The notes below the pieces were generated by a model. The model searched no databases. It was not told the origin of the DNA and was given only the letters and a program-made list of their open reading frames with translations. Position numbers and translations under genes: made by a program. A stretch of DNA of 64,000 nt, from positions 4,794 through 68,793 of the forward strand of contig DATFDP010000228.1 in NCBI GenBank assembly GCA_035252015.1, written 5' to 3'. Positions within the stretch are counted from its first letter, which is position 1. The number at the start of each line of letters is the position of its first letter. The DNA comes from JAICWP01 sp035252015 (GTDB lineage Bacteria > Acidobacteriota > Terriglobia > Terriglobales > Acidobacteriaceae). Below, piece after piece: positions 37,901 to 45,888 of this stretch.

Positions 37901-38053
37901 CGCGATGGGTATGGTGAACGCCTCATACACGCCCACCAGGGCCAGGGTCAGGATGAGGAAGATGATGGGTTTGGAAAAATAAGCGAACCAGTAGCGTGAG
38001 CCTTCCGGCTCGTGCTGCTTCTGCCGTGGCTCTATGTAGGAGCGAAGGCTCAT
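34901..38053 (-). CDS. RND efflux permease, HAE-1/CzcA-like
   Basis: The 1050-residue protein is an inner-membrane proton-driven pump with 12 predicted helices and two large periplasmic loops. The fourth-helix motif GLVIDDAIVVVENI carries the proton-relay Asp pair; the N-terminal FPETNFPRI and GLQRVLSITSRGSAE segments and the second-half QHFRGAGMEALESVVQAGRRRLRPILMTALATMAGMLPLAL region are family hallmarks. It forms a tripartite system with the adaptor and TolC genes upstream on the same strand. HAE-1 type pumps usually export drugs or lipophiles; the first helix region also resembles metal-type CzcA, so specificity is open. Confidence 0.93.
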   Translation of the reverse strand: MSLRSYIEPRQKQHEPEGSRYWFAYFSKPIIFLILTLALVGVYEAFTIPIAVFPETNFPRIVIGIDNGVMPIDQMTVTITRPVEEAVNSVLGLQRVLSITSRGSAEVDLFFNWNVDMFQTLERVNSAMARVRAQLPPTAEIRVDRLTFASFPIMGYSLTSRTVPQTQLWEMATYNLKPRLNRLDGVSTVVVQGGQEPEFHIIPDPSKLLAAQITVNDLLNAVQQTNLIDSPGLLEQNHQLYLGLVSGQVRDPAQIAQIVVKNTPGGVPVRIGDVARVEPSVRPLYTIVTANGQPAVLLNINRQPDSNTVRVADEVHGEIEQIRRELPKGIDIQPFYDQSEIVDASIKSVRDAILLGLILASAILVIFLRDWGTSIVAGLVIPVTLMVTFIFLKILGQSFNLMTLGGLAAAVGLVIDDAIVVVENIVLHRDAGQSRLAAIRSALKEISKPLVGSTITPIVVFLPLISITGVTGTFFRALAVTVAISLLTSLALALTWTPNLSQYFIRGRGEDEGATGESDAFSAERLLAAEEATMRGRFGRIVSFYERWLRRALDHPLWLLGLSLMLIVASYACYKGLGSDLLPEMDEGGFVLDYTMPPGSSLQETNRVVTHLEQMLHAIPEVQGTSRRTGLQLGLAAVTEANTGDISVKLKDHRSRGIEEIIAQVRAQIAQQEPGVDVEFTQTLQDMIGDLTSAPEPIQIKLFSPDASLLQQWGPKVLDAIQKIPGVVDVNGIENTISGPAVMFQVDPTVTARAGFTPQEVATDAAAVLEGEPSPTPVVVNDRAYTLRVRFPAVDRASLDAMKNTLLVSSTGKTATLGSLATLTELPGQTEIRRENLQRDVAITARLEGRDLGSGMKDVMKTVAGLHLPSGIRVEYGGTYQEQQKSFADLVLVLALAIVLVFIVLLFEFRGFSAPVAILASALLSTSGVFVGLLITGTTFNISSFMGLIMVVGIVAKNGILLLDADQHFRGAGMEALESVVQAGRRRLRPILMTALATMAGMLPLALAWGAGSQMLQPLAVAVIGGITISMVLSLIITPAVHFYLSRKTS

Positions 38054-38063
38054 GCCGTTGGTT

Positions 38064-38237
38064 CTTAGTACCCAGTACAGTGCCCAGTAGCCAGTGCTGT
38101 TCCGCCTTCTGTGGTGTGGGCGCCGTCGCCCGCAGCCCTTCTTATTTGCCTGGTCAATTGAATCCTGAACTCGGAGCGCTTGTCCCCTGCACCGGATATC
38201 TACTAGGAACTGGGTACCAGGTAATAGGTACTGAAAA
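38064..38237. repeat. Word-repeat stretch, AGTACTGGGTACT type
   Basis: The gap inside the pump cluster contains GTACCCAGT (38068-38076) and its exact complement ACTGGGTAC (38209-38217), with further AGTAC/CAGTA words next to both. It lies between the adaptor stop and the RND start on the minus strand. Confidence 0.6.
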
Positions 38238-39527
38238 CTATTCCTTACTCTCCTTTACCGGCTGCGAAGACGGCGCCTGCAACTGCACCCGCGTGTTGTC
38301 TGGCAGTCCATAAGCGCCGGCCGTTACCACCCGTTCGCCCGCCTTCAGCCCGGAAAGAATCTGTATCTGGTTTTCCTGGCGAACGCCCGTTTTCACGTCG
38401 CGCTGGTGGGCGCGGCCATCGTCCCCTACCACCATCACGGAAGTTGTGCCGTCAGGCTCGGTCAATACCGCGGCGGCAGGCACCGTCAGAGCATCCGGGA
38501 TGGTTTGCGCCAGCATAGAAATGCTTACACTTGTCCCCGGCTTCAATGCCTGGTGAGGATTGCGGGCGTCTACCCACACCTCGACCGTGGTGCTGTTCGG
38601 GTCGAGCGCCGGACTAACTACGCTCACCTTTCCTGGGATCGGGTCCTCCAGGCCGGGAGCGCTCACACCGGCTTTGTCTCCTACCTTGAGCAGTGCCGCC
38701 TCCGCCTGCGGGATATGGGCTTTGGCGATGACGTGCGAGAGATCCATCACGGTGAGCAGCGGCGTGCCCGCGGTCGCCATTTCCCCGGGATACAGCGGCC
38801 GGTCAGTGACCACGCCGGAAATGGGGCTGCGAATCTCCGAATAGCTGAGCTGCGCCGCTGCCCCCTGGTATTTTCCCTTGGCCGCGGCCAGTTGGCCTTG
38901 CGCCGACTTGAGTTCCTGAGCTTTGGAGGTCTTGAGCAGCGAGTTCAAGTGCTGCTGCGCGATTTCGTAGTTGTTGCGCGCCTGGGTAAACGTAACTGCC
39001 TCCGCATCCAGTTCCTTGCGCGGCAGCGCACCCTGCTTATAGAGATTTTGCCGGGCGGCGTAGACCTTCTGCTCGGCTTCCAGGTTTTGCTTGGCCGCCT
39101 CGGCATCCAGTTCCGCCTTCTTTACCTCTTCCGGAACGCTGGCCGCGGTGGTGGTCTCATAAGCCGCCTGCGCCTGCTCGAATTCGCCCTTGCTCTGTTC
39201 CGCCGCTGCGCTCAGGTCCTTGTTCTCCAGCACAGCCAGAAGCTGTCCCTGGCGCACGTGGCTGCCACGGTTGACGTAGAACTTCTCAACGGGAGCGCTG
39301 ATCTTGGGCACCAGCGCCGCCTGGTGCAGGGGGGAGGCAATCGCCTCAGCGGTGACCGTGCGTTCCAGCTTGGCGCGCTGCACCAGCGCCGATTCCACGC
39401 TCACCACCGGTTCCTTCTCCTTCTCCTTTCCGGAACAGCCGAAGGACAGGAGCGTTACCAGCGCAACCAGGCCCGCGGTGACGACTCGCCTGGACTGTTT
39501 TGTCGGTTGTCGATTTCTGGCTGTCAT
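38238..39527 (-). CDS. RND efflux periplasmic adaptor (MFP)
   Basis: The 429-residue protein is a lipoprotein (lipobox LLSFGCSG) of the HlyD/AcrA membrane-fusion family. It contains a lipoyl/biotinyl-like domain (KISAPVEKFYVNRGSHVRQGQLLAVL and, later, YSEIRSPISGVVTDRPLYPGE), a helical hairpin (residues ~110-215, Ala/Glu/Lys-rich) and a membrane-proximal C-terminal domain (VMVVGDDGRAHQRDVKTG). It connects the pump to the outer-membrane channel. Its start directly abuts the TolC gene stop. Confidence 0.92.
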   Translation of the reverse strand: MTARNRQPTKQSRRVVTAGLVALVTLLSFGCSGKEKEKEPVVSVESALVQRAKLERTVTAEAIASPLHQAALVPKISAPVEKFYVNRGSHVRQGQLLAVLENKDLSAAAEQSKGEFEQAQAAYETTTAASVPEEVKKAELDAEAAKQNLEAEQKVYAARQNLYKQGALPRKELDAEAVTFTQARNNYEIAQQHLNSLLKTSKAQELKSAQGQLAAAKGKYQGAAAQLSYSEIRSPISGVVTDRPLYPGEMATAGTPLLTVMDLSHVIAKAHIPQAEAALLKVGDKAGVSAPGLEDPIPGKVSVVSPALDPNSTTVEVWVDARNPHQALKPGTSVSISMLAQTIPDALTVPAAAVLTEPDGTTSVMVVGDDGRAHQRDVKTGVRQENQIQILSGLKAGERVVTAGAYGLPDNTRVQLQAPSSQPVKESKE

Positions 39528-41102
39528 TCAGAATTTGCCTGTCAAAGTCTGCAGCGTCGTCAGGCCAGTGCGATATCTCAGCTGCCCACTATCGTAAGCA
39601 TTGCGCGCTGCAGCAAATGTATTCTGCGCGTCCACCACTTCCAGTGCCGTCGCCTCCCCAGCCTGGTACCGCAAAGTAGTCAGACGCAGGCTCTCAGCGG
39701 CAAGGTCGGCGGCCTGGCGCAGTCCCTGCACTTCGGCGCGCGATACGGCCGCTTCATTGTAGAAGGAATAAAGGCTGCTAAGCGCCTGCCGTTGCGCCTG
39801 CGACAGCTCCACCTTGGCCTGCTGCCGCTTATATTCCGCCTGGCGCAGTTTGCTGAGCGTCGCTCCCCAGTTCCATACGGGCACGTTCAACGATGCGGTG
39901 AGGAAGTATCCGGGATTGGGCAAGGGGCCAAGTTCCTTGGCGGCCGCCACCGTGCTGCGCAGGGCCAGGGCGTTGGCTTCGATGCCGTACACACCGTCAA
40001 AGGTCAACGTAGGGAAAAAGCCCGCGCGTGCGATGTTGACGTCGGATTGCGCCGCCTTCACGGCTTCTAACGCCGCGCGCACATCCTGGTTTTCATGCGC
40101 CGCCATGGTTTCCACTTCGCCGAAGGGGGGGAGAACGGGCGCCTGGTCCATGTCGTCCACCAGGTTGAAATTCAGGTCCAGGTTGGGGGAAAGCACCACC
40201 GCCAAGTCGAGGCGGGTCTTGCTCATGGCCAGCGCCGCTTCCTGGAACGCCTGGTTCTGTTGCTGGAACTGCAACTGCGCCTTGATCACGTCGCTGCGCG
40301 CGACTTCTCCTCCGCGTTCCAGGTCCTGGCTGATTTTCAGAAAATGCTGCGCCTGGTCAAACGCCTGCTGCGCCGTGGCGTACTCGCGCTGAGCCACAAT
40401 CAGGCCGTAGTAGAGGCCGGTGACCGTCACAGTCAGCCCGCGGCGGGCTATTTCCGCTTTAGCGTTGGCGATGGCAGCAGCGGCGGCCACGCGCTTGTAG
40501 GGGGAAAGGGTGAAAAATCCGGCCGGAAGTTCCTGATGAACTACGCCCCACACGCGGTAGACGTGCACGCCGTCGTTGGTTACAAAGCGTCCGCTGGCCA
40601 GCTTCCCATTTCCTTGAGTGCCCAGGTATTGCTGGCTGTAATTGAGCGAGGGTAGCATCGCGTCACGCGCCTGCGCCCGATCCTCGTTGGCTACTTTGGC
40701 GTCGGTGACTGCGGAAAGATACTGAGCATAATTCTTGCTTGCCCGCGCCAAGGCGTCCTGAAAGGTGATGGTGACGGGGGGCCCGGTTTGCCCTGGAGCC
40801 CCAGGTTCTGCCAGTTGCACCCCCACACCTGCACTCCCAGGAGCAGGAGGCTGTTGCGGCGCGCTATCTCCCTGCGCGTCTTGCTTATCCGCCTGCGCGG
40901 ACGAAATGGTGGGCTTTCCACTCCCCACTATGCGCAACACGTCCTGTAGCGAAGTCCTTGGCAGCAGGCCAGTAGGATTCCTGCCCGCTTGGACCGCTGT
41001 TGATGGCGCGGGTGGCGCAGGTTTTGCCGGCGACGGTTCCTGGCCCCAAGCCCAGCTCAGGGTCGCAGTGCAGATCAGAACCAGCTTTGCCGCTCGATGC
41101 AC
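39528..41102 (-). CDS. TolC family outer-membrane channel protein
   Basis: The 524-residue protein has a signal peptide, a Pro/Ala-rich N-terminal segment (residues ~25-130, containing GVGVQLAEPG) and the helical TolC repeat (TFQDALARASKNYAQYLSAVTDAKVANEDRAQARD and later AEYKRQQAKVELSQAQRQALSSL). It provides the outer-membrane exit of the efflux system. The start is set at GTG 41102 because GGAGG lies just upstream; the frame is open 12 codons further. It begins the pump run: TolC, adaptor, RND pump. Confidence 0.9.
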   Translation of the reverse strand: MHRAAKLVLICTATLSWAWGQEPSPAKPAPPAPSTAVQAGRNPTGLLPRTSLQDVLRIVGSGKPTISSAQADKQDAQGDSAPQQPPAPGSAGVGVQLAEPGAPGQTGPPVTITFQDALARASKNYAQYLSAVTDAKVANEDRAQARDAMLPSLNYSQQYLGTQGNGKLASGRFVTNDGVHVYRVWGVVHQELPAGFFTLSPYKRVAAAAAIANAKAEIARRGLTVTVTGLYYGLIVAQREYATAQQAFDQAQHFLKISQDLERGGEVARSDVIKAQLQFQQQNQAFQEAALAMSKTRLDLAVVLSPNLDLNFNLVDDMDQAPVLPPFGEVETMAAHENQDVRAALEAVKAAQSDVNIARAGFFPTLTFDGVYGIEANALALRSTVAAAKELGPLPNPGYFLTASLNVPVWNWGATLSKLRQAEYKRQQAKVELSQAQRQALSSLYSFYNEAAVSRAEVQGLRQAADLAAESLRLTTLRYQAGEATALEVVDAQNTFAAARNAYDSGQLRYRTGLTTLQTLTGKF

Positions 41103-41205
41103 GTCCCCTCCGAGAACCGCTACTTTAGCGGGGAACATATTAAGGCAAGCTTAACCGCCCGTTCCAGATGCGATGCCGGGCAGCTGCATTTGTCGAATGA
41201 TGAAG

Positions 41206-43074
41206 TTAGGAGGCGCGCGAAAGCTGTGTGGCGGAGGGAAGTGAGATGGTGAAGCAGGTGCCGCGGTGGGTGCTTTCCACCGCGATGGTGCCGCCGTGCT
41301 TCTCCACGATCTGGCGTGAAACCCACAATCCAAGCCCCGTGCCCAGTTCCGCCTTGGTAGTGAAGAAGGGATCGAAAATACGGGTAATGTTTTCCGGAGG
41401 AATGCCAGGGCCGTTGTCCAACACGCGGAGCTGCACGCCGCCATCGAAGTCGGTCGTCAGCAGGCGGATAGCGCCGCCGGCAGGAAGCACATCCACCGCG
41501 TTAGCGACCAGGTTGGCAATAACCTGTCGCAGTTCGCCTTTGGAACCGAGGATAAGCTGGGATTCCGTAACATTAGTGTGTACGTGGATGTTCTTGGCCC
41601 GCAGCTTAGCTTCGTACAGGGCAACGACCTCGCGCACCAGTTCGCCTATGTCCACCTGCGTTGGAGCGCCGCTCTCGCGGTAAAAGCCGAGGGTCATTTT
41701 CGTAATGTGCGCAATACGAGAGAGCTCTTCTTCCACCATCTGCAAATAGCGGCGGACTTCCCCTTCCGGGGCGGAGCGTGCCAGGTAAATCAGGTTGGTG
41801 ACTGCTTCCAAAGGATTATTGATCTCATGGGCGATGGTGGCGGCCAAGCGGCCGGCGGTGGCCAGACGCTCAGTTTTGACCAGCGCTGCCTCGGTGCGGG
41901 CGCGCTCCTCCAGTTGTTGCTCTATCTGGCGAAAGAGCCGGCTGTTGTCAATGGCGGCTGCGGCACGGGCGGCCAGAGCTTCTGCCACTTCAAGATCGTC
42001 CGCCGAAAGCGCGCGTCCGGATTCCGCGGTCACAAACACCAGGGCGCCGAGCACGCGATCGCGCGCCGGCATGGGCACGACCAGCACCGACTTCATGTTG
42101 AGTTCGCGAATTAGGCGCTGGCGCTCCGGTTCGCGCACTCGCTCGCGGATTATTGCTTCGGAAATTTCCGGAAAGAATTGCGGCTCCCCGGTCTCAATGA
42201 CGGCGGCAATGGCGCTGCCGCTGCCGAGGGAAGGCGGATACTTAGTGTGAAACTCGGTTACCAGAGCAATTTTGCCAGGGTCGCGATGGGCCACGGCAGT
42301 GCGTTCCACTGCTCCTTGACTATTGGTTACGTAGGCGGCGCACCAGTCAGCAATCTCCGGTACCGCAAGCTCAGCTACGCGCTGCAAGGTGATGTTGAAG
42401 TCCAGCGATGCTCCCAAGGCGGCGCTGGCCTGAGCCAGAAAGGCGGCGCGGCGCCGTTGAGCCTCTGCCTGCTCGCGCATCCGGATTTGCTCTTCATACA
42501 ATTCAGCCGCGCTGATGCCGGCCGCGGCCAGGTTGGCCAGCAGTTCGGCCACCTGCAACTCCGCCGGCCGCAACTGCCGCGGATGACGAAAATAAAAGGT
42601 GATGGTGCCGGCCTTGTGGCCTTGGATACGCAGGGGCAGCGCCAGCAACGACTGAATGCCTTCCGCTTCGTATTCGCGCCGCCGCTGCTCCAGCAGAGGC
42701 AGGCGGTACACGTCGACGGCAATAATGGGCTCGTCGGGCAGTTCGGGCGCGCCCGTGGAGGGAATGGAGGATCTCTCCAGGTATGCAGGCGACAGCCCGC
42801 GAGACGCTAATACGCGCCATGTGTTCGTGCTTTGGTCGAGACGCCAAACAGCGTAGGCGTCGGCCTCAATTAGTCCACGGGAGAGCGCCAGAATTCGATC
42901 CAGAACTGTCTGCAGGTCAGGCTGCGCCAGCAGAGTAGCGGAAGCTTGCAACAGCAGATGCAGAGATTCTGAACTGGCCGCGTCCCGCGAAGACAGGTCC
43001 AGGTCCTTAGATGACGAACCTGCGGTTGCGTCGGGTTCTGGTTTGGGCTGCGATGCAGTCACGGCGCGCAACAA
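41206..43074 (-). CDS. Soluble two-GAF histidine kinase
   Basis: The 622-residue kinase has no membrane helix. Two GAF sensor domains (about 45-195 and 215-375) are followed by a short coiled coil, HisKA (H-box AHEINNPLEAVTN, His416) and HATPase_c (DNGPGIP and GTGLGLWVSR). GAF domains bind small ligands or chromophores; none is predictable here. TTG at 43074 is the upstream limit, and GTG at 43062 is an alternative start. The H-box and following LIYLARS resemble the sensorless kinase at 3601. No receiver gene is adjacent. Confidence 0.88.
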   Translation of the reverse strand: MLRAVTASQPKPEPDATAGSSSKDLDLSSRDAASSESLHLLLQASATLLAQPDLQTVLDRILALSRGLIEADAYAVWRLDQSTNTWRVLASRGLSPAYLERSSIPSTGAPELPDEPIIAVDVYRLPLLEQRRREYEAEGIQSLLALPLRIQGHKAGTITFYFRHPRQLRPAELQVAELLANLAAAGISAAELYEEQIRMREQAEAQRRRAAFLAQASAALGASLDFNITLQRVAELAVPEIADWCAAYVTNSQGAVERTAVAHRDPGKIALVTEFHTKYPPSLGSGSAIAAVIETGEPQFFPEISEAIIRERVREPERQRLIRELNMKSVLVVPMPARDRVLGALVFVTAESGRALSADDLEVAEALAARAAAAIDNSRLFRQIEQQLEERARTEAALVKTERLATAGRLAATIAHEINNPLEAVTNLIYLARSAPEGEVRRYLQMVEEELSRIAHITKMTLGFYRESGAPTQVDIGELVREVVALYEAKLRAKNIHVHTNVTESQLILGSKGELRQVIANLVANAVDVLPAGGAIRLLTTDFDGGVQLRVLDNGPGIPPENITRIFDPFFTTKAELGTGLGLWVSRQIVEKHGGTIAVESTHRGTCFTISLPSATQLSRAS

Positions 43075-43284
43075 GCTAGGAACGATTAAGAGTACACGAA
43101 ATCAATGTAAAGATGCTGCAAAGGTGAAAGGGAGTTGTCCGTTGGCTAACCGTTTCAAACAGCGGTGGATCGTATTCGCCAACTACGTTTGCTTGGCTTT
43201 GTGTCCTGCCAGCTGTTTGTGCAGCTTGTAACGGGCATTTGCCGTCTGAGTCCCACCTCGAGGTTTTCTCATCTTGTAAACTAA

Positions 43285-45792
43285 ATGGTTATGGCAGAGG
43301 CGAACTTTGAGGTAGAGAGCACGCCGCAGACGGCGGAGTATGCCGTGGCGCAAGATGCTGAGCGGGAGCGGGCTTTCGAGGCCTTCCGGCGCTGGGGATA
43401 TCTGCAGGCCGATCTCGACCCGCTGGGCTTGTTCCGCCCGCACTCGCATCCCGAGCTGCAGTTGATCGGGGCGGCGGCGCAGGAAGCACGAGGCTATTAC
43501 TGCGGCAGCATCGGAGCTGAATTCGCCCACATTTCTGACCCAGAGCGGCGGCGCTGGATTGAGCAGCGCATGGAATCGCCGCCCCCTGCGTTAGACCAGC
43601 AGCACATCCTAGAGCGGCTGATTCGCGCCGACCTGTTTGAGCAGGTGATGCAGTCGCGTTACCTGGGCAGCAAGCGCTTCTCGCTGGAAGGCATTACCGT
43701 GCTGATCCCCTTGCTCGACGAATTGCTGGAGGGCGCCGCCGGGCACGGAGCCGAGCAGGCTGTGCTGGGCATGAGTCATCGCGGGCGCCTCAATGTGATT
43801 ACGCATATAGTCGGGCGGGCGCCAGCGGAGATTTTTGCCAACTTTGAAGATGTGGACCCGCGCAGCGTGCTGGGCGGCGGCGACGTGAAGTACCACATGG
43901 GCGCCACCGGCGTGTACACCACCGAGCACGGGCGCAGCATCAACATTCACCTGGTTTCCAATCCCAGCCATCTGGAGGCGGTTGATCCGGTAGCTCTGGG
44001 GCGCGTTCGCGCCAAACAAATTCGCGCGGGAAAGGACGGCGCCGCACGATTTCTGGCCATCGTCATGCACGGCGATGCAGCCTTTGCCGGCCAGGGCATC
44101 TGGGCGGAGACGCTGAATTTCGCCGGGGTGAAGGGCTATTCAATAGGCGGCGCCATCCATATCATCGTCAACAATCTCATCGGTTTCACCACAACGCCGC
44201 CGGAACTGCACACGGCGCGCTTTGCCGCCGACTTGGCGCGCCGGCAAGACACCCCTATTTTCCACGTTAATGGCGAAGATCCCGACGCCGTGGTGCGGGT
44301 GGCGCGCATGGCCTTGGAATACCGGTACCAGTTTGGCAGCGATGTGATTATTGACGTCATTGGCTACCGGCGGCACGGGCACAGCGAAATTGATGATCCC
44401 ACCATCACCCAGCCGCTGCTCTACAAGGCCATTGAGGAGCATCCGCCGCTGTGGCAGATTTACGCGGAGGATATCGGCGTGGATGGTAGCGCCCAGGCGG
44501 AGCAGGTTCGCGCTGAATACGACCAGGGGCAGAAAGAGGCCAAGGGGCTAACCAAAAAGCCCAGCTTGCGTAGCCTGCCGGATTACTGGGCCAACTTCAA
44601 GGGCGGACGTTACAAGCCGGAATACGAGGTGGATACCGGCATCACGGCGCAGGATATTGCCGCGCTTACGGAGAAGCTCACCACCTACCCGGCGGATTTT
44701 CACATTCATTCCAAGATCAAGCGCCTGCTGCAGCAGCGCGCCGAAATGGGCGCAGGCAGGCGCGCGGTGGACTACGGCATGGCGGAGGCGCTGGCCTTCG
44801 CCGCACTGTTGAAACAGGGCACGCCGGTGCGCATGAGCGGACAGGACACGCAGCGCGGCACCTTCAATCAGCGTCACGCGGTGCTGGTGGATGTGGAAAA
44901 TGAGGGCCGCTATATCCCGCTCTGCCACATAAGCCCGGAACAGCCGCGTTTTGAGATCTACAATTCGACACTTTCGGAAGCAGGGCCGCTCGGTTTCGAA
45001 TACGGCTACAGCCGCGATTACCCGGAAACTCTGGTGCTGTGGGAGGCGCAATTCGGCGACTTCGCCAATGGCGCGCAGATAGTGATTGATCAGTTCATCA
45101 GTTCAGGCGAAGACAAGTGGGGGCTGCTCTCCGGTTTGGTGATGCTGCTGCCCCACGGCCATGAAGGCCAGGGGCCGGAGCATTCGAGCGCGCGCATTGA
45201 GCGCTACCTGCAGCTGGCGGCGCGTGACAATTTTCAGATTTGCCAGCCTTCCACGGCAGCGCAGTACTTCCACCTGCTGCGGCGGCAGCCACTGCGCAGG
45301 TGGCGTAAGCCCCTGGTGGTGTTCACGCCTAAGAGCATGCTGCGCCATCCTGACGCTTCCTCACCGGTGACGGAGTTGTCGCGCCCGCGCTTTCTGCCGG
45401 TGCTGCCCGACACGGAAGTGCAGAATGCGGAGCGCCTCATCCTTTGCACCGGGAAGATCGGGCACGAGTTGCGGGTGGAACGCAAGCGCCGCAAGGAGAG
45501 CGCTGCCGCCATCGTTTTTCTCGAACAACTCTATCCCTTCCCCGAGGCGGAGCTGACGGCTGAACTGGAACGCCACAAGTCGGCGCAGGATATTCTGTGG
45601 GTTCAGGAGGAGCCCGCCAACATGGGTGCGCTATGGTACGTCATGCCGCGCCTGCAGCGGCTGGCGGGCAGTTCGCGCCACGTGCTCTCGGTGAAGCGCT
45701 CCGGCAGCGCCAGCCCGGCTACCGGCTCGGGCAAAGCACATGAGATGGAGCAGAAAACGCTGCTCACCCTCGCGTTTACCACTGGGAAGTAG
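43285..45792 (+). CDS. sucA: 2-oxoglutarate dehydrogenase E1 component, short N-terminus
   Basis: The 835-residue thiamin-diphosphate enzyme decarboxylates 2-oxoglutarate in the TCA cycle. The ThDP/Mg site is seen as HGDAAFAGQG...IIVNNLIGFTT. GMSHRGRLN, YRRHGHSEID and the C-terminal VQEEPANMGAL motifs are family hallmarks. Compared with the usual ~930 residues, the E2-binding N-terminal extension is absent: the product begins just before WGYLQADLDPLGLF. A TAA lies directly before the ATG in the same frame, so no longer start exists. ATG 43291 is an alternative. No sucB or lpd is nearby. Confidence 0.94.
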   Translation: MVMAEANFEVESTPQTAEYAVAQDAERERAFEAFRRWGYLQADLDPLGLFRPHSHPELQLIGAAAQEARGYYCGSIGAEFAHISDPERRRWIEQRMESPPPALDQQHILERLIRADLFEQVMQSRYLGSKRFSLEGITVLIPLLDELLEGAAGHGAEQAVLGMSHRGRLNVITHIVGRAPAEIFANFEDVDPRSVLGGGDVKYHMGATGVYTTEHGRSINIHLVSNPSHLEAVDPVALGRVRAKQIRAGKDGAARFLAIVMHGDAAFAGQGIWAETLNFAGVKGYSIGGAIHIIVNNLIGFTTTPPELHTARFAADLARRQDTPIFHVNGEDPDAVVRVARMALEYRYQFGSDVIIDVIGYRRHGHSEIDDPTITQPLLYKAIEEHPPLWQIYAEDIGVDGSAQAEQVRAEYDQGQKEAKGLTKKPSLRSLPDYWANFKGGRYKPEYEVDTGITAQDIAALTEKLTTYPADFHIHSKIKRLLQQRAEMGAGRRAVDYGMAEALAFAALLKQGTPVRMSGQDTQRGTFNQRHAVLVDVENEGRYIPLCHISPEQPRFEIYNSTLSEAGPLGFEYGYSRDYPETLVLWEAQFGDFANGAQIVIDQFISSGEDKWGLLSGLVMLLPHGHEGQGPEHSSARIERYLQLAARDNFQICQPSTAAQYFHLLRRQPLRRWRKPLVVFTPKSMLRHPDASSPVTELSRPRFLPVLPDTEVQNAERLILCTGKIGHELRVERKRRKESAAAIVFLEQLYPFPEAELTAELERHKSAQDILWVQEEPANMGALWYVMPRLQRLAGSSRHVLSVKRSGSASPATGSGKAHEMEQKTLLTLAFTTGK

Positions 45793-45799
45793 AAAAACC

Positions 45800-45888
45800 A
45801 GTGGCCAGTATTCAATTGCCGACCTGGAATGCCACGCGAGGGGCCGTCTTTAAGGGTACTGGGTACTAGGTACTAAGTACTGGCTACT
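45800..45888. repeat. Word-repeat hairpin overlapping a stop codon
   Basis: AGTGGCCAGTATT (45800-45812) pairs imperfectly with AAGTACTGGCTACT (45875-45888), with GGTACT words repeated between. It lies between the convergent sucA and hybrid kinase genes. The right arm runs into the kinase gene and encodes its last residues (VAST) and stop codon. Confidence 0.65.

Noticed and set aside
38406..40070. 554-residue plus-strand frame
   Set aside because: It is antisense to the adaptor and TolC genes; no recognisable fold.
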